From the NCBI GenBank assembly GCA_016214955.1, contig JACRMN010000012.1:248001-312000 (forward strand): 64,000 nt of DNA, read 5' to 3'. The notes under the pieces were generated by a model. That model made no database searches. It was not told the origin of the DNA and was given only the letters and a program-made list of their open reading frames with translations. Every line of letters starts with the position of its first letter. The first letter of the stretch is position 1. Of the stretch, positions 59,716 to 64,000 are shown piece after piece. This DNA comes from Deltaproteobacteria bacterium (GTDB lineage: Bacteria; Myxococcota; Myxococcia; Myxococcales; Anaeromyxobacteraceae). Made by a program: the position numbers and the translations under genes.

Positions 59716-62091
59716 CTAGCGCCGCTCGGTGGCGGCCGGGGCCGCGCCGGCCGGGTGGGAGTTGCCGGCGTCCAGGACCATCCGGACCTTCGCCGCCAGG
59801 TCGACCGCGGTGAAGGGCTTGCCGAGGAAGTGGGTCCCCGGGGTGATCACCCCGTGCCGGCCGAGGGCACTGTCGGTGTAGCCGGACATGTAGAGGACCT
59901 TCATGTCCGGCCGCGTCCGGGACAGCTCCCGCGCGACCGCCCGTCCGTTCATCACAGGCAGGACCACGTCGGTCAGCAGGAGGTGGAGCTCGCCCGCGTG
60001 CTGCGCGGCGATCCGGAACGCCTCCTCGCCCCCCGAGGCCACCAGCACCGTGTAGCCCGCCGCCTCGAGCGCCCTCCTGGCGACCGTGCGCAGCGTCTCC
60101 TCGTCCTCGATCACCAGGACGGTCTCCGTTCCCGTGGACGGCCTCGCGATCACCGGAGTCCTCGGGAGCGCCACCGCGGCGGCAGCGACCTCGCGGGGCA
60201 GGTAGACCTTGAAGGTGCTTCCCTGGCCCGGCTCGCTGTAGACCCAGATGTTGCCGCCGCTCTGCCGGACGATGCCGTAGGCCGTGGAGAGGCCCAGGCC
60301 GGTGCCCTTGCCCCTCTCCTTGGTGGTGAAGAACGGCTCGAAGAGCCTGGCCCTGGTCGCCGCGTCCATCCCGCACCCGGTGTCGGTCACCGCGAGCATG
60401 ACGTAGGAGCCGGGTGCCACGGCCAGGTGGCGCGCCGCGTACTCCTCGTCGAGCTCCACGTTGGCGGTCTCGATGGTGAGCCGGCCGCCCTCGGGCATGG
60501 CGTCGCGGGCGTTGACCACCAGGTTCATGATCACCTGCTCGAGCTGGCCCGGGTCGGCGAGCGTCGGCCAGAGGTCCGGCGCGAGCACCTGGACGAGGTC
60601 GATGTCCTCGCCGAGGATCCTGCGGAGCATCTTCTCGACCCCCGCCGCGACCTGGTTGAGGCTCAGCGGCACGGGCTGGAGCACCTGCTTGCGGCCGAAC
60701 GCCAGGAGCTGGCGGGTCAGCGCCGCGGCGCGCTCGGCCGCCTTCTTCACCTCGAGCAGGTCGCCCCTCACCGGGTCGTCCGTGCGCAGGCGCTCCAGCA
60801 CGAACCCGGTGTAGGAGAGGATCACGGAGAGCAGGTTGTTGAAGTCGTGCGCGATGCCCCCCGCCAGGCTCCCGATCGCCTCCAGCTTCTGGGAGGTGCG
60901 GAGCTGATCCTGGAGGTGGGCCCGCTCCGCCTCGGCCGCCTTGGCCGCCGAGAGGTCGCGGAAGTACCAGACCCGCCCGTGGTGGCGCCCGTCGGCACCG
61001 GTCATCGGCGCCGAGTAGCGGTCGAAGGTCCTGCCGTCCTTCAGGGTGATCTCGGCGTGGTCGGTCTCGTGGAGGGCGTAGGGAGCCGTCGTCCCGCCGA
61101 GGAGATCGCCGGGCTGGACCACCTTTTCCATCAGTGCGCGCAGCACGCCCTCGCCGGAGGCGCCGTCGACGGCGCCGGCGGGCAGCAGCCACATCTCGGA
61201 CAGGCGCCGGTTGGAGGACACGATCTCGCCCTCGACGTCGAGCACCAGGATCCCGTCCAGGGACGCCTCCTGCTGGGTCGAGAGGATGAGATTGCGGAAG
61301 AGCAGCTCCGACTCCGCGCGCTTGCGCTCGGAGATGTCGCGGATGTTGCACTGGATCTCGTCGCGGCCCTCGACGCGATAGACGTTGCTGACGAACTCGA
61401 CGTCGACCTTGCGCCCGTCGCAGGCCTCCAGGGGAAGATCGTCGTAGCGGATGTACCGCATGGCCTTCAGGTCCCTGAACGAGGCCTTGGAGGCGGCGAC
61501 GTCCCTGAACGGGCCGATCTCCCAGAGGTACTTGCCGATGAAGCTCTCGCGCGGGCAGCCCGTCAGCGCCATCAGGTACGGGTTGACGTCGACGATGGTC
61601 CCCGTGGATGCATCCAGGATCAGGATCCCGTCCTGCGCGGCCTCGAAGAGGCGGCGGTAGCGCGTCTCGGACTGCTCCAGGACCCGCTTCGTCCGCACGC
61701 GCTCCGTCCGCGCGCGTTGCCGGCCGAGCGCGACCCGGATCGCCGGCCCGAGCCGCCGGGGATGCTCCCTGAGGACGTAGTCCGAGGCCCCGGCCTCCAT
61801 GCACTCGACGGCTGCGTCCTCGTTGGCCGAGGCCGTCAGGACGATGAAGGGCACGCCCGGACAGCGCTCCTGCGCGAGGCGGAGCGGGCCGTGGCCGTCG
61901 AGGCCGGGCAGCCCGAGCTCGGAGACGATGAGGGCGGGCTGGAACTGCTCCAGGGCCGCGACGTACTCGTCGCGGGTCGTAGCTGGCTGGACCGGGCACG
62001 GACCCAAGGCCCGCCGGACCTCCTGCTCGGCAGCAGCGACCTCGGCGGGCGCACCCTGGAGGATCAAGATGCGGTTCGTGGCTCTGCCCAT
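59716..62091 (-). CDS. Hybrid histidine kinase with degenerate N-terminal receiver, two PAS domains and C-terminal receiver
   Basis: From the ATG at 62091, behind GGAAGGGGGGACAG, it is 791 residues. The N-terminal receiver-like domain lacks the acidic pair (ILILQGAPAE) and has Glu58 in place of the phospho-acceptor Asp (LIVSELGLPGLDG). Two PAS domains (YRRLFEAAQDGILILD; LEASLDGILV-type) follow. The kinase has His in GGIAHDFNNLLSVILSY, and the C-terminal receiver is normal (LLLTDVVLPVMNG, FLGKPFT). It is an HDFNN-type hybrid kinase, common in delta-proteobacteria. The divergently placed sigma-54 regulator at 62419 is a plausible output. Confidence 0.88.
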   Translation of the reverse strand: MGRATNRILILQGAPAEVAAAEQEVRRALGPCPVQPATTRDEYVAALEQFQPALIVSELGLPGLDGHGPLRLAQERCPGVPFIVLTASANEDAAVECMEAGASDYVLREHPRRLGPAIRVALGRQRARTERVRTKRVLEQSETRYRRLFEAAQDGILILDASTGTIVDVNPYLMALTGCPRESFIGKYLWEIGPFRDVAASKASFRDLKAMRYIRYDDLPLEACDGRKVDVEFVSNVYRVEGRDEIQCNIRDISERKRAESELLFRNLILSTQQEASLDGILVLDVEGEIVSSNRRLSEMWLLPAGAVDGASGEGVLRALMEKVVQPGDLLGGTTAPYALHETDHAEITLKDGRTFDRYSAPMTGADGRHHGRVWYFRDLSAAKAAEAERAHLQDQLRTSQKLEAIGSLAGGIAHDFNNLLSVILSYTGFVLERLRTDDPVRGDLLEVKKAAERAAALTRQLLAFGRKQVLQPVPLSLNQVAAGVEKMLRRILGEDIDLVQVLAPDLWPTLADPGQLEQVIMNLVVNARDAMPEGGRLTIETANVELDEEYAARHLAVAPGSYVMLAVTDTGCGMDAATRARLFEPFFTTKERGKGTGLGLSTAYGIVRQSGGNIWVYSEPGQGSTFKVYLPREVAAAAVALPRTPVIARPSTGTETVLVIEDEETLRTVARRALEAAGYTVLVASGGEEAFRIAAQHAGELHLLLTDVVLPVMNGRAVARELSRTRPDMKVLYMSGYTDSALGRHGVITPGTHFLGKPFTAVDLAAKVRMVLDAGNSHPAGAAPAATERR

Positions 62092-62418
62092 CTGTCCCCC
62101 CTTCCACGGAGGAGAGCCCCGCCCCCCCGGGGGGAGAGGCAGCCGCCCTACTCCTGGAATGCGATAGCGAGGTCTTGCCGTCCCTGCACAGGATCCTCCA
62201 TGGGTGCGGCAGGACTCCCAGTGGCGCCGACGCCCGCCTGAGCCAAAGCGGCACGGTCGAAGGTGAAGCGGAGGCGGGAAGCGGAACTGAGTCGGCACGT
62301 GGTGAGCCGCGCCCCTCCTCGCGGGCTATGGAGTACGGGTGCGCTCGCCCACGCGGAGTGCGTCCCGCTCCGGGTCGATCGCCGCGAGGCGATCTGCGTG
62401 AAGCGTCCGGGAGTCCCC
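62092..62418. other. Divergent intergenic region of kinase and sigma-54 regulator
   Basis: A G/C stem (CCCCCC/GGGGGG near 62126-62140) is the only structure noticed in these 327 bp. No second gene and no clear -24/-12 sigma-54 promoter (GG-N10-GC pattern) was found. Confidence 0.4.
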
Positions 62419-63933
<1,515 letters not shown>

Positions 63934-64000
63934 GCGGCACGGCCGGGGCGTGGCCCCGGCGTCAGGCCGACCGCTGCAGGCCCGCCCCCGGCAGTCCATC

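Noticed and set aside
62092-62418. Sigma-54 promoter between the kinase and the NtrC-type regulator
   Set aside because: No GG-N10-GC element with a good match was found; the G/C stem seen there is not promoter evidence.

Overview
The window is very GC-rich and densely coded, with strong third-position G/C bias. Its genes suggest a metabolically versatile anaerobic or facultative delta-type proteobacterium, most likely Myxococcota and Anaeromyxobacter-like. That placement is inferred from gene style and composition; no rRNA or other firm taxonomic marker is present. No tRNA, rRNA or CRISPR array was seen.

Layout. (1) 1-6394: the end of a lytic-transglycosylase-like gene, then a three-gene molybdenum hydroxylase operon (small Fe-S, large Mo, FAD subunits). 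The FAD subunit has the extra four-cysteine insert typical of 4-hydroxybenzoyl-CoA reductase. An orphan TAXI-type solute-binding protein follows. (2) 6395-16782: a REP-associated tyrosine transposase (RAYT) gene, flanked on both sides by short repeats in opposite orientation, has been split by a 9.05-kb integrative element. The element carries a large serine integrase, HTH and replication-type genes, a P27-type small terminase, an HK97-type capsid gene and several unknown genes. No large terminase, portal, protease or tail gene is visible. Joining the two host flanks at a shared dinucleotide restores one 229-residue transposase frame. (3) 16783-25180: a giant surface lipoprotein diverging from a CsgG/FlgO-like protein, a PilZ protein and a third repeat array. 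(4) 25253-34440: a two-gene biotin-dependent carboxylase, an alpha/beta hydrolase, a DUF362 fusion protein and a small secreted protein. (5) 34630-41217: a Na+-translocating acyl-CoA decarboxylase operon in mmdADCB order, ending tail to tail on a four-subunit 2-oxoacid:ferredoxin oxidoreductase operon (porGDAB). (6) 41417-49216: assorted single genes: a DUF1801 duplication, a second RAYT, an RluA-type pseudouridine synthase, a methyltransferase, an HD protein, a lipoprotein and ettA. (7) 49370-63933: a signalling-rich stretch with three histidine kinases, a receiver protein, a diguanylate cyclase fused to hemerythrin and a sigma-54 activator, interrupted by an FAD oxidoreductase and topA.

How the parts may work together. 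Reductive dehydroxylation of aromatic CoA esters, ferredoxin reduction by a 2-oxoacid oxidoreductase and decarboxylation-driven Na+ pumping are compatible pieces of anaerobic aromatic or organic-acid metabolism. Their linkage here is inference, because benzoyl-CoA reductase and CoA ligase are not in the window. The most unusual element is the compact satellite-like island: its attachment-site geometry, an origin-like repeat cluster inside the replication gene and a capsid gene without packaging machinery all merit follow-up.
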